Shown here piece after piece: positions 42,419 to 50,280 of a DNA stretch of 64,000 bases. A program made the position numbers and the translations under genes. Below the pieces are notes generated by a model, which did no database searches, was not told the DNA's origin, and saw only the letters and a program-made list of their open reading frames with translations. The stretch comes from CAYRJA01 sp964424455 (GTDB taxonomy: Bacteria; Bacteroidota; Bacteroidia; Chitinophagales; UBA10324): contig CAYRJA010000005.1 in NCBI GenBank assembly GCA_964424455.1, forward strand, positions 3,625 through 67,624. Direction: 5' to 3'. How positions within the stretch are numbered: position 1 is the first letter of the stretch; each line of letters begins with the position of its first letter.

Positions 42419-43291
42419 TTATCCTGTAACAGCAGCTTCTTTTTCCTTTAATTTTCTATCTCTGTATCCGCCCCACAATGCCGCACCAATGGCTCCCGCA
42501 TAAATTGAATCGGGATGTGCCAGCACTTCAAACTTCTTGTTGCCTTCTTCTATTGCTTCCTCAATAGCTCTTAGCATACCACTATTTAAAGCCATGCCTC
42601 CTGTAAGTACTATCGGTGATTCTGATTTGAGCGAACTCATCAGTTTAATGATTCGTGAAGCGATGGAGATATGAATTCCTTTGATAATGTCAGGTGTTTT
42701 TACTCCTCTTGAAACCATATTAATTACATCAGTCTCCGCTAATACAGCACAAATTCCTGAAGAAACTTCCGGCTGTTCCGACTGCTTAGATATGTCACCC
42801 AGCTCTTCAATGGATAAGCCGAGATAACGGGAAATGTTTTCTAAAAACTGCCCCGAACCGGATGCGCACTGTCCTGTCATTTTGTAATCCATTACACGTG
42901 CGCTATCAGAAATTTTTATAGCACGAACATATAGTGCACCCATATCAATAACGGTTTTTGCGTTCGGGAAAAGATATTTGGCGCCTTTAGCATGAGTAGT
43001 CATACCATAAAAATGTCCGCGCTTCCTTTTTACTAAATCGCCTTCACCGGTAGATGCGAGATAAGCAATGTCTTCATATTTCAGATTATGTTTTGCGAGC
43101 ATGGCTTTAATCATGTCGTCTGAAACCTGCGAAGGATCTCGCTTGCGAATTTTTTCGGTTTGTCTGTCAAGCAATTTTGACTGCAAACCTTCATCGTCCT
43201 CATTTGAATGAGATGTGGTGTATTCCATCAAAACCAACTTGATGTAGTTACTGCCGACATCAATTCCCATTGTTAAAAAATCTGAATTCAT
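42419..43291 (-). CDS. bcrD: Benzoyl-CoA reductase subunit D (ATPase module)
   Basis: A 290-residue ASKHA ATPase. GIDVGSNYIKLV opens the ATP site; GHFYGMTTHAKGA is characteristic of BcrD/BadG/BzdP; cluster cysteines sit in QCASGSGQF and SGICAVLAETD; the closing motif is LTGGMALN. With BcrA it forms the heterodimer that binds one [4Fe-4S] cluster, hydrolyses ATP and injects low-potential electrons into BcrBC. It lies 49 bases after bcrA. Length matches known BcrD. Confidence 0.93.
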   Translation of the reverse strand: MNSDFLTMGIDVGSNYIKLVLMEYTTSHSNEDDEGLQSKLLDRQTEKIRKRDPSQVSDDMIKAMLAKHNLKYEDIAYLASTGEGDLVKRKRGHFYGMTTHAKGAKYLFPNAKTVIDMGALYVRAIKISDSARVMDYKMTGQCASGSGQFLENISRYLGLSIEELGDISKQSEQPEVSSGICAVLAETDVINMVSRGVKTPDIIKGIHISIASRIIKLMSSLKSESPIVLTGGMALNSGMLRAIEEAIEEGNKKFEVLAHPDSIYAGAIGAALWGGYRDRKLKEKEAAVTG

Positions 43292-43340
43292 AGCGCTTCG
43301 TTTTTTACAATTTTATTGTATCAATTAATTGAATGATTAT

Positions 43341-44768
43341 TTAAGCGTTCACTGCCTTCTTCGCACTGGGTAACTCTACCTTTTCATTCCTGCGCGCAAA
43401 CATTGCTCCGCCCAAAGCTCCCATAAAAATGGAATCGGTATGAATGTTTATTGTGATTGTATCACCGTAGTTATCCCGTACCAATTTCTGCAAGTGATTT
43501 ACCACCGCCACATTTCTTGCCACACCACCTGTGAAAGTAAATTCGTTAAATACGCCGCCCGATCTTGCCAGCAGCGACATTGCACGCATAACAATTGCTT
43601 TGTGCAATCCGCCTAAAATATCTTCGCGCTTCTCTCCGAGATTGGTTAGTTCGCGTAATTCAGCGCCGGCAAATACGGTACAAGTTGAGCAGATGCTGAC
43701 TTCTTTCTGTGCATTGTTTGCCATAGGACCAAGTTCGTTAAGAGAGATGCTCATTTCATCAGCGATATAACCAAGATAACGTCCGCATCCTGCAGCACAA
43801 CGGTCGTTCATCTGGAAACTGGTAACCAGACCGTACTTGTCCACCTGAATGGCTTTGGTATCCTGTCCGCCAATATCCAGTACTGTTCTTGTATTTGGGA
43901 AGAATGCGTGTGCGCCAAAAGCGTGACACAAAATTTCGGAGCGGATGCACTCCTGCGGGAACGGAAGCAACGCCCTTCCATATCCGGTGCCTGTCATATT
44001 CTCAATATTAAATTCCAGGTCAGCAACTTCATCAATATGGTTGCGCAGCGACTCAGATACATTTTTGAAATCGCCTTTGAGTAAATACATTTCCATATCA
44101 AAAGCATCTTCATCTTTTATTTCCACATCGGCTGGTTTGTCCGGCAGATTGTCGTACTTATCTTTCAACACTTCCATTGCCTGATGAACAAGTCCTTTGA
44201 AATCAAAATTGATGACTTCATTTTCAGCAGGGGTAATACTTTTATCCCACACTGTCATTAAAGGTTCAAAGAGGGAAATATCTAATTTGGCAACTTCTTC
44301 ATTGTATTTCTCGGAAACGATATCACGGAAGAATTGATTTTTTGCACCGAGGTTATTGTAGAGATAGTCGTGTTTAATCTTAGGTTTGAAAGATCTGCGG
44401 ATGTTTCTAAGATGTTCCACCATTTTATTCTGAGTGGCTTCATCTTTGAAAAAGGTTTTGCAGGTTTTCAGCAACTGCTCGCCTAAGTTGTCCAACCGGA
44501 TTTTAAATTGTTCATACTGAAAAACACTCTCCAAATCGGAAATGTATTTTTTGTATTCCGGCTTCTCCCTTATTTCAGCATCCATATTTTTTTTGAGAAC
44601 ATAAAAGCGGGCGTTGTAAGTTGCTTCCATACGGGCAATGTCAGCAGCCACACTGTAATTAGCACGGGTGTTAGTGATACCGCGTCCGATAATTTCATCC
44701 TGCTCGTTGATGATTACTGCTTTGGATGTGGTTGAACCAAGGTCAACTCCTAAATAATATTTACTCAT
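43341..44768 (-). CDS. bcrA: Benzoyl-CoA reductase subunit A (ATPase module)
   Basis: A 475-residue protein. GVDLGSTTSKAVIINEQDEI begins the ATPase fold. A helical insert of about 200 residues (about 50-260) is typical of BcrA/BadF/BzdQ and absent from HgdC. Then come TGYGRALLPFP, DIGGQDTKAI, the cluster motif CAAGCGRYLG and STCTVFAGAE. It partners BcrD. The gene order C-B-A-D is that of the Thauera-type class I cluster. Start and stop spacing to bcrB and bcrD is about 50 bases each. Confidence 0.93.
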   Translation of the reverse strand: MSKYYLGVDLGSTTSKAVIINEQDEIIGRGITNTRANYSVAADIARMEATYNARFYVLKKNMDAEIREKPEYKKYISDLESVFQYEQFKIRLDNLGEQLLKTCKTFFKDEATQNKMVEHLRNIRRSFKPKIKHDYLYNNLGAKNQFFRDIVSEKYNEEVAKLDISLFEPLMTVWDKSITPAENEVINFDFKGLVHQAMEVLKDKYDNLPDKPADVEIKDEDAFDMEMYLLKGDFKNVSESLRNHIDEVADLEFNIENMTGTGYGRALLPFPQECIRSEILCHAFGAHAFFPNTRTVLDIGGQDTKAIQVDKYGLVTSFQMNDRCAAGCGRYLGYIADEMSISLNELGPMANNAQKEVSICSTCTVFAGAELRELTNLGEKREDILGGLHKAIVMRAMSLLARSGGVFNEFTFTGGVARNVAVVNHLQKLVRDNYGDTITINIHTDSIFMGALGGAMFARRNEKVELPSAKKAVNA

Positions 44769-44817
44769 AATGTTGAATTGCTTAGGTTTATAAAATCATT
44801 TCTTTTGTGTTCTTCTT

Positions 44818-46113
44818 TCATGCTGTTTCCTGTGCAAGAATAGTTTTTCTCTGTTCCAGCATCTGGAAATAACTCTCCAAACGGTTTTTGATATTGGCGT
44901 AAGAGAAGTAGCGTGGATCTACCAAATCACTTTCAATAAATCCGACAGGTATGCTGAGCCGTTGTTCAATTTCGCGCATCATCAATAATTGTCCTGCCGA
45001 GAATGAGTTGCAACTCTTGATGGAGTTGATTAAAAAACCATCTGCCTGATATTCTTTGATGTATTTCTCCAATAAATTAACCCGCTGCGGGAGATTCAAA
45101 TTAGTGTAACAGCTCATACAATATCTTGCTAAACTTTCAAGCGGTTTGGATGAATCGTGGCGGAAACCAAAGTCATAAAAGCCGCCTACTTTCGTGTAGG
45201 TGGAGGCAACAATGACTGCTCCCATATCATAAAATATTTTCCAGAACTCGCGGAAGTTGGTCCAGTTCGGAGGACCCTCAACAACGAGACGAAATTTTTC
45301 TTCTTTCAGAACTCCTTCCGGTGTAATGGGCAGCAGACCTTGTTTTATCCTATCGCTTACTTCATTATACAACTCCTTGTAATATCCCACAGCAGTTTCA
45401 GTTCCTCTGAATGCTGTATTCATTGGTCCCATATAATACACTCCGGCGAAGTAAGCATCAATGGGTGAAGGTTTGTTCTTAGCGCTTTCCAACACTTTCA
45501 CCCAATAGTCTTCCGCTTCGGCAGAGTTATCCATCATTTTTGCAAGGCGTTCATAATCCAGTTTTTTACCTGCTACCTGTTCCATCTTAGGAATCACCTC
45601 TTCCTTCAACTGTTTCACCATATAATCTACCATCTGTTGTGTGATTTGACCATTCTCCTGATAAGGGGTATGCAGCATGGCAACCGGAACGCCAGGATAC
45701 AAACGCTCTAAATTCTCAAACCACTTCATAAAGGTGAAACAGCCGGTATAACTCAGCAGCAGTAAATCAGGGTTGGGTATTTTTTCTCCGGAAGGACCGA
45801 CATTTCCATTCAGCATCATTCCGATATCGCACTTGACATAGGTACACACATCTTCAGAGTGTCCCATCTTTTCGGCATCTTTGATAAACGCTCCCGAACG
45901 CTTTCGCATACCTGATTGCAGTGCATTAATCTCGGGATAAACGGGCAACATATCCAAAGCGAGTATTAATTCGGTAAGGTTGCCGGGCACAAAAGTGTAA
46001 ACCACTTTTTTTCCGGTTTCTTTGGCCGTGCTTAATTCTTTAAAGAGGTTGCTCAGCATTTCCTTCTGGAGCACCATGCTTTTTTCTTTGATGACTTCTT
46101 TAGTAGTACTCAT
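44818..46113 (-). CDS. bcrB: Benzoyl-CoA reductase subunit B (catalytic module)
   Basis: A 431-residue subunit of the HgdB/BcrB fold. Visible cluster-type cysteines occur in EDVCTYVKCDIG, YTGCFTFMKWFENL, RYCMSCYTNLNLP and IKSCNSFS. The MGPMNTAFRGTETAVGYY segment and VVEGPPNWTNFREFW are typical of BcrB/BadE/BzdO. With BcrC it carries the active-site [4Fe-4S] clusters and binds benzoyl-CoA, which it reduces to cyclohexadiene-carbonyl-CoA at the cost of ATP. Confidence 0.93.
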   Translation of the reverse strand: MSTTKEVIKEKSMVLQKEMLSNLFKELSTAKETGKKVVYTFVPGNLTELILALDMLPVYPEINALQSGMRKRSGAFIKDAEKMGHSEDVCTYVKCDIGMMLNGNVGPSGEKIPNPDLLLLSYTGCFTFMKWFENLERLYPGVPVAMLHTPYQENGQITQQMVDYMVKQLKEEVIPKMEQVAGKKLDYERLAKMMDNSAEAEDYWVKVLESAKNKPSPIDAYFAGVYYMGPMNTAFRGTETAVGYYKELYNEVSDRIKQGLLPITPEGVLKEEKFRLVVEGPPNWTNFREFWKIFYDMGAVIVASTYTKVGGFYDFGFRHDSSKPLESLARYCMSCYTNLNLPQRVNLLEKYIKEYQADGFLINSIKSCNSFSAGQLLMMREIEQRLSIPVGFIESDLVDPRYFSYANIKNRLESYFQMLEQRKTILAQETA

Positions 46114-46166
46114 AGGTTCTACAGATTAAGTGTGATTTTTATTTACATTTCATTTTTCATCCGCGA

Positions 46167-47330
46167 CTAAGCCCACAGTTTTATGGAGTCGGCAAAAGTT
46201 CCAGTCTGTTCTTTGATGACTTTAAACTGTCCTGTATTTTCATTGAATTGAAAATTGATGTGATTGAGTCCCGCATCATCGCATGCTTTCTGTAGTTGCG
46301 GTTGGTCTAATAATGCAGGATCGCAGAAACTTGCTGCACAGAAAATCACACCGTCTGCATTTCTATTCTTCGCTTTATTCACTAACCGTTTTCCTTTCGG
46401 GTTTCCTACATCATAAAGTGCGGAAGAGAAATCACTCTTTGTCAAGAATGCTTTTGTCAATGCGTTAATCGGATCTTCAGTTGTTGCATCCACATCGCCT
46501 TTAATCCAACGTGAGCCGAGCATGAAATCATCATCTACGATGTAACATCCTGACATTTCTATTGACTTAATTAAGCCGACAGGCGGCTGTTCACAGAAAG
46601 AGCCGCTCACCACTACACGGATGTTATCCATCGGCTCGCCGCTTTCTTCCTGCAAATAATTACTCACCTGTTCCAGCATTTCGTTATGCTTTTCTACATT
46701 AATTACCATACCCGCTCTTACGATATGATATAAATCCGCTGCTGATATTCTCCACGGGAATTCTGAACGGATGTCATACAGTTGTTCTATCAGTTTTCTA
46801 TTTTTATTGTAGAGCTTAATAGCGTGATTCAGCTTTTCGGTTGTAATCTTTACACCATTTATTTCATACATATCCTGAATAATTTCACCCAGCATTTTCT
46901 GATAAAAAACACCGCCTATCTCCGGGTCAAAATTTTGCGGATAATCAAAGTATCGGGTGAACTTTCCCTTTTTTGCCAGCTTAAACATACCGGACAGGTT
47001 ACGAATGCAATCACATATAGCAGGGAATAAGAATCCATCAAAGCCATCAAAGTTTGTATCAAGAGCCAGTTCTATTATTCCTCTCGGCAAATGGCAGATA
47101 TAAGATTGGTAATATGCATCGCCTTTGATGATTTGCTTCCGGTCACCCACACCCATTGTGCCGACAGCAAGACCGTTTGCAGCATATACAATTTCTCTTG
47201 GTATGTAAATGGGGAGATATCCGACTAAAATTCTATCGTTACTTTCTGCCTTCCATTTTTTTGCGAATGTAAAATTCAGGTCAAAGGCAAGTTCCTTGCA
47301 TTCTGTTATAATCTCCTGAAGTGATGCCAT
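46167..47330 (-). CDS. bcrC: Benzoyl-CoA reductase subunit C (catalytic module), first gene of the operon
   Basis: A 387-residue subunit of the BcrC/BadD/BzdN type. It includes VGYLPIYIPREIVYAANGLAVGTMG, YICHLPRGIIELAL, FPAICDCIRNLSGM, GSFCEQPPVGLIKSIEMSGCYIVDDD and FCAASFCDPALLDQPQL, which supply the conserved cysteines. It is the first gene of a 12-13-gene minus-strand operon and follows a regulated-looking promoter with two palindromes. It forms the substrate-reducing half with BcrB. Confidence 0.94.
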   Translation of the reverse strand: MASLQEIITECKELAFDLNFTFAKKWKAESNDRILVGYLPIYIPREIVYAANGLAVGTMGVGDRKQIIKGDAYYQSYICHLPRGIIELALDTNFDGFDGFLFPAICDCIRNLSGMFKLAKKGKFTRYFDYPQNFDPEIGGVFYQKMLGEIIQDMYEINGVKITTEKLNHAIKLYNKNRKLIEQLYDIRSEFPWRISAADLYHIVRAGMVINVEKHNEMLEQVSNYLQEESGEPMDNIRVVVSGSFCEQPPVGLIKSIEMSGCYIVDDDFMLGSRWIKGDVDATTEDPINALTKAFLTKSDFSSALYDVGNPKGKRLVNKAKNRNADGVIFCAASFCDPALLDQPQLQKACDDAGLNHINFQFNENTGQFKVIKEQTGTFADSIKLWA

Positions 47331-47350
47331 AATTTATTGAACTTTATAGA

Positions 47351-47358
47351 CAAACTTA
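47351..47358 (-). promoter_or_regulatory. Candidate -7 element of the benzoyl-CoA operon promoter
   Basis: The minus strand reads TAAGTTTG, an exact match to TAnnTTTG, 20 bases upstream of the bcrC start codon. The -33 position at 19 bases is not TTTG, which would fit a promoter that needs an activator. The nearer palindrome (47381-47394) is centred about 43 bases upstream of the expected transcription start. Confidence 0.55.
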
Positions 47359-47380
47359 ATTTTATCCCCACTTTATTAAT

Positions 47381-47418
47381 ATGACTTTAGTCATGTTTAT
47401 ACTTATGATTAAAATCAT
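47381..47418. promoter_or_regulatory. Two Fnr/Crp-like palindromes in the bcrC-mobA intergenic region
   Basis: ATGACTTTAGTCAT (47381-47394) and ATGATTAAAATCAT (47405-47418) are both perfect 12-of-14 palindromes sharing the form ATGAyTwwArTCAT, with centres 24 bp apart. Crp/Fnr-family dimers recognise TGAy-N4-rTCA sites such as TTGAT-N4-ATCAA. These sites sit between the divergent bcr and mobA/xdhC/hcr operons. An oxygen- or aromatic-responsive regulator is plausible; no regulator gene is in the island. Confidence 0.55.
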
Positions 47419-47496
47419 TTCCTGTAATTCTGTTTTTTTTGTTCTTTCACAATCAAACTATTTGAAAAGTTGGGTATCCGGAACGGAAAACAAGAA

Positions 47497-48132
47497 ATGA
47501 AAACATCAGCGATAATTCTTGCAGGTGGAAAATCCGAGAGGATGAATTTTCCCAAACCGTTTCTCTTGTTCAACGAGAAGAAAAATTTTCTGCAACAGAT
47601 AATTGATGAATACATCCGCTTCGGCAGCAATGAAATTTTACTTGTGTTCAATCATGAATTGCTTGACAATAAATGGCGGAAATATTCAGAGCATCTGCCT
47701 CTGTGTGTTACAGTAGTTCCCAATCATTTTCCGGACTCGGGACGCTTTTTTTCTCTGAAACTTGGATTGTCTAAATTAAATAATACTTCATTCTGTTTCG
47801 TGCAGGATGTAGATAATCCGTTTGTAACAGAAGCACTATTGAAATTGCTTTTTAAAAACAAAAACGAAAACGGTTACTCCGCACCTTACCATACTTCTCT
47901 TTCTGCTGATGGCAAAACAGAGGTCAAATCAGGCGGTCATCCGGTTCTTCTTTCAAAAAAAATTATTGACTTCATTAAAAATACAAAGCAGGATAATTTG
48001 AACCTGAAAGAGGTGATACAGAAATTTGATAAAACACCTGTAGAAGTTTCAGATAAAAACATTCTGGTCAATATCAATACCCCCTTTGAGTATGAAAAAT
48101 TTTTTGGCAGAAAATACCAAGCAATTATTTAA
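47497..48132 (+). CDS. MobA-like nucleotidyltransferase (molybdenum cofactor maturation)
   Basis: About 211 residues from the ATG at 47497, which gives MKTSAIILAGGKSERMNFPKPF, the standard N-terminus with the nucleotide-binding LAGG-x-S-x-R motif. QDVDNPFV supplies the metal-binding Asp and GGHPVLLSKK the later motif. MobA/MocA proteins attach GMP or CMP to molybdopterin. Placed before xdhC and the 4-hydroxybenzoyl-CoA reductase genes, it probably makes the dinucleotide cofactor (likely MCD) for that enzyme. Confidence 0.85.
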   Translation: MKTSAIILAGGKSERMNFPKPFLLFNEKKNFLQQIIDEYIRFGSNEILLVFNHELLDNKWRKYSEHLPLCVTVVPNHFPDSGRFFSLKLGLSKLNNTSFCFVQDVDNPFVTEALLKLLFKNKNENGYSAPYHTSLSADGKTEVKSGGHPVLLSKKIIDFIKNTKQDNLNLKEVIQKFDKTPVEVSDKNILVNINTPFEYEKFFGRKYQAII

Positions 48133-48176
48133 ACACATGAATACTTAATCCACTCGTTTCTCTGTAAATTGATAAA

Positions 48177-48980
48177 TTGAAAACGCTATACGAAAAAATA
48201 TTACAGATTATAAACAGCGATGATAAAGCGGCGCTTTGCACCATTATCTCAACAAATGGCTCAACTCCTTTGAAGGCAGGCGCTAAGATGATTGTGTGGA
48301 ACGACGGAAAAATTTTTGGAACAATAGGAGGAGGCAGCTTGGAAAAAAAAGTAACAGAGGATGCAATAGAAATATGCCAAAGCCGGCAGGCGCAGGTTTT
48401 TACTCATGAGCTATTGCGCCAGCACAGCATGTGTTGTGGCGGAACGGTGGAAGTTTTTATAGAACCGGTACTGAACCAACCTCAACTCTATATTTTCGGA
48501 GCAGGACATGTCGGAAAAGCATTATCGGGTTATGCAAAAGATATGGGTTTCAGAGTAACACTTATTGATGAGAGAAAAGAAATTTTTTATAATGTGCCTT
48601 TGGAAAATATTACAGTTGCCAATACTTCTCACCAGGATTTTCTCGATTCAATAAAATTTGATAAAAACGTATTTGTCGTGATTTGCACACATATCCATGC
48701 TTACGACCGTGAAATATTATCCCGCTGCATCAAACAACCTTTGACTTATCTCGGAATGATAGGCAGCATGCGTAAAGTGAAGGTCACCCGAAAGATGTTT
48801 CTGTCAAGCGGTACTGTAACAGAGGAAGAATTAAACAAAGTGGACATGCCCATAGGGTTCGATATAGGAGGAAACACTCCCGGCGAAATCGCCATCAGTA
48901 TATTGGCAAAAATGATTGCAGTAAAAAATAATCGTCCGGTAAATGTGACGAACACATTTTTAGAAACTTTAAATCCCTGA
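48177..48980 (+). CDS. xdhC: XdhC/CoxI-family molybdenum-enzyme maturation factor
   Basis: A 267-residue protein with an N-terminal XdhC/CoxI domain (AALCTIISTNGSTPLKAGAKM, IGGGSLEKKV, MCCGGTVEVFIEP) and a C-terminal Rossmann-type domain (LYIFGAGHVGKALSGYAK; later YLGMIGSMRK and DIGGNTPGEIAISILAKMIA). XdhC binds the molybdenum cofactor, promotes its sulfuration and inserts it into xanthine-oxidase-family enzymes. The start is a TTG at 48177. It belongs to the same plus-strand operon as the reductase. Confidence 0.9.
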   Translation: MKTLYEKILQIINSDDKAALCTIISTNGSTPLKAGAKMIVWNDGKIFGTIGGGSLEKKVTEDAIEICQSRQAQVFTHELLRQHSMCCGGTVEVFIEPVLNQPQLYIFGAGHVGKALSGYAKDMGFRVTLIDERKEIFYNVPLENITVANTSHQDFLDSIKFDKNVFVVICTHIHAYDREILSRCIKQPLTYLGMIGSMRKVKVTRKMFLSSGTVTEEELNKVDMPIGFDIGGNTPGEIAISILAKMIAVKNNRPVNVTNTFLETLNP

Positions 48981-48985
48981 TAATA

Positions 48986-49501
48986 ATGTATTCAAAAGCA
49001 ACACAGATTTTATTTGATGAACACGAAGTGATTCTCAAAGCAATTGAACAGGCGAGCGCCATTCTACAGCAGAATGATTTATCTGCACACAAAGACGAAC
49101 TGCTCTGGTATGTCCGGTTCTTTAGAGAATATGGCGATGAGTATCATCACCAGAAAGAAGAGGAAATCCTGTTCCGGTTCATTGAAGAAAATAATGAGAT
49201 GCTCGGTGGAGGGCTTATCAGTTCGCTTACCGATCATCACAATGAATTTCGCGAAGCTCTTCGCAATGCACAGGACGCTCTTCTGAATGCTCAGTGGGAT
49301 AGTGCGAAAAAGATTCTCAATGCTTATTTCTCTGATATGAGAGACCACATTGGAGCGGAGAATGATGAACTGTTCATCAGTTCTGATACTATGCTGAGTG
49401 ATCAGGAGAAAGAAACTATTTATTTCAGATTCATGGATAAAGACAGGGAACTTGGTGATGAGAGAAAAAGTGATTTAGAAAATAAGATAAATAAAAGTTA
49501 A
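48986..49501 (+). CDS. Hemerythrin-domain protein
   Basis: A 171-residue four-helix protein. Candidate di-iron ligands are His in DEHEVILKAIEQ, His/Glu in EYHHQKEEEILF, His in TDHHNEF and His/Glu-Asn-Asp in RDHIGAENDELF, spaced as in bacterial HHE proteins. Hemerythrins bind O2 or NO reversibly. Lying five bases after xdhC and three before the SDR gene in an anaerobic pathway, it may scavenge or sense oxygen to protect the iron-sulfur reductases. Confidence 0.85.
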   Translation: MYSKATQILFDEHEVILKAIEQASAILQQNDLSAHKDELLWYVRFFREYGDEYHHQKEEEILFRFIEENNEMLGGGLISSLTDHHNEFREALRNAQDALLNAQWDSAKKILNAYFSDMRDHIGAENDELFISSDTMLSDQEKETIYFRFMDKDRELGDERKSDLENKINKS

Positions 49502-49503
49502 CA

Positions 49504-50238
49504 ATGAAGCGTATTGCTGTTGTAACAGGCGCTGCAAAAGGAATCGGCAAAGCCATTGCCGAAAGGTTGGTGGCTGATCAATTCTTTGTGGTGCTAGCGG
49601 ATATTGATGAAGCAAACGGAAAATCGCTTGCGGAAAAACTGGGAAAAGAAAATGCAGCATTTTATCCCTGTGATATAGTCAGTGACAACTCCGTAAGCGA
49701 ACTCTTTCAGAAAATTTTGAACCGGTTCAAACGATTAGATACGGTAGTAAATAATGCAGGAATCATCCGCGATAACATGATATGGAAAATGAATTCTGAA
49801 GATTTTGATATGGTACTGAATGTTAATCTTAAAGGTGTATGGCTGATGTGCCGTGAAGCAGCAAAAATTTTCAGGGAGCAAAAGAACGGCTGCATTGTAA
49901 ATATTTCTTCGCGTGCATGGCTCGGCAACAAAGGACAGAGCAATTATTCCGCATCCAAAGCTGGAGTGGTTGCGCTTACCCGTGTTCTTGCTCTGGAGTT
50001 GGGTAAATACAATGTTTCGGTAAATGCGGTTGCCCCCGGACTGATTGATACACCATTGACAAAGAAATTGGAAGAAGATGTTTTGCAAAAATTAATTGAG
50101 GCACAGCCCACAAAGACGATGGGTAAACCTGAAGATGTAGCGAATGCTGTTTCTTTTCTTGTGTCTGACAAAACACATTTCATCACCGGTCAAACGATTT
50201 ATGTAGATGGCGGGAAAAGCATCGGTGCAGGAATTTAG
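49504..50238 (+). CDS. Short-chain dehydrogenase/reductase, FabG-like
   Basis: A 244-residue classical SDR with TGAAKGIG as the nucleotide-binding motif, NNAG, the catalytic Ser in NISS, YSASKAG with the Tyr-Lys pair, and APGLIDTPL. It most resembles 3-oxoacyl reductases acting on ACP or CoA thioesters. In this operon a role in an alicyclic or 3-hydroxyacyl-CoA oxidation step is likelier than fatty-acid synthesis, but substrate cannot be read from sequence. It starts two bases after the hemerythrin stop. Confidence 0.88.
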   Translation: MKRIAVVTGAAKGIGKAIAERLVADQFFVVLADIDEANGKSLAEKLGKENAAFYPCDIVSDNSVSELFQKILNRFKRLDTVVNNAGIIRDNMIWKMNSEDFDMVLNVNLKGVWLMCREAAKIFREQKNGCIVNISSRAWLGNKGQSNYSASKAGVVALTRVLALELGKYNVSVNAVAPGLIDTPLTKKLEEDVLQKLIEAQPTKTMGKPEDVANAVSFLVSDKTHFITGQTIYVDGGKSIGAGI

Positions 50239-50280
50239 CAAGAGAACAAGAGAGGAGATGAAACATAATATTCAGAAAAT

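Noticed and set aside
42419..47330. 2-hydroxyglutaryl-CoA dehydratase operon instead of benzoyl-CoA reductase
   Set aside because: There are two distinct ATPase subunits, one with the long BcrA insert and one with the BcrD motif, in the order C-B-A-D and followed by dch, oah and had. A dehydratase has only one activator.
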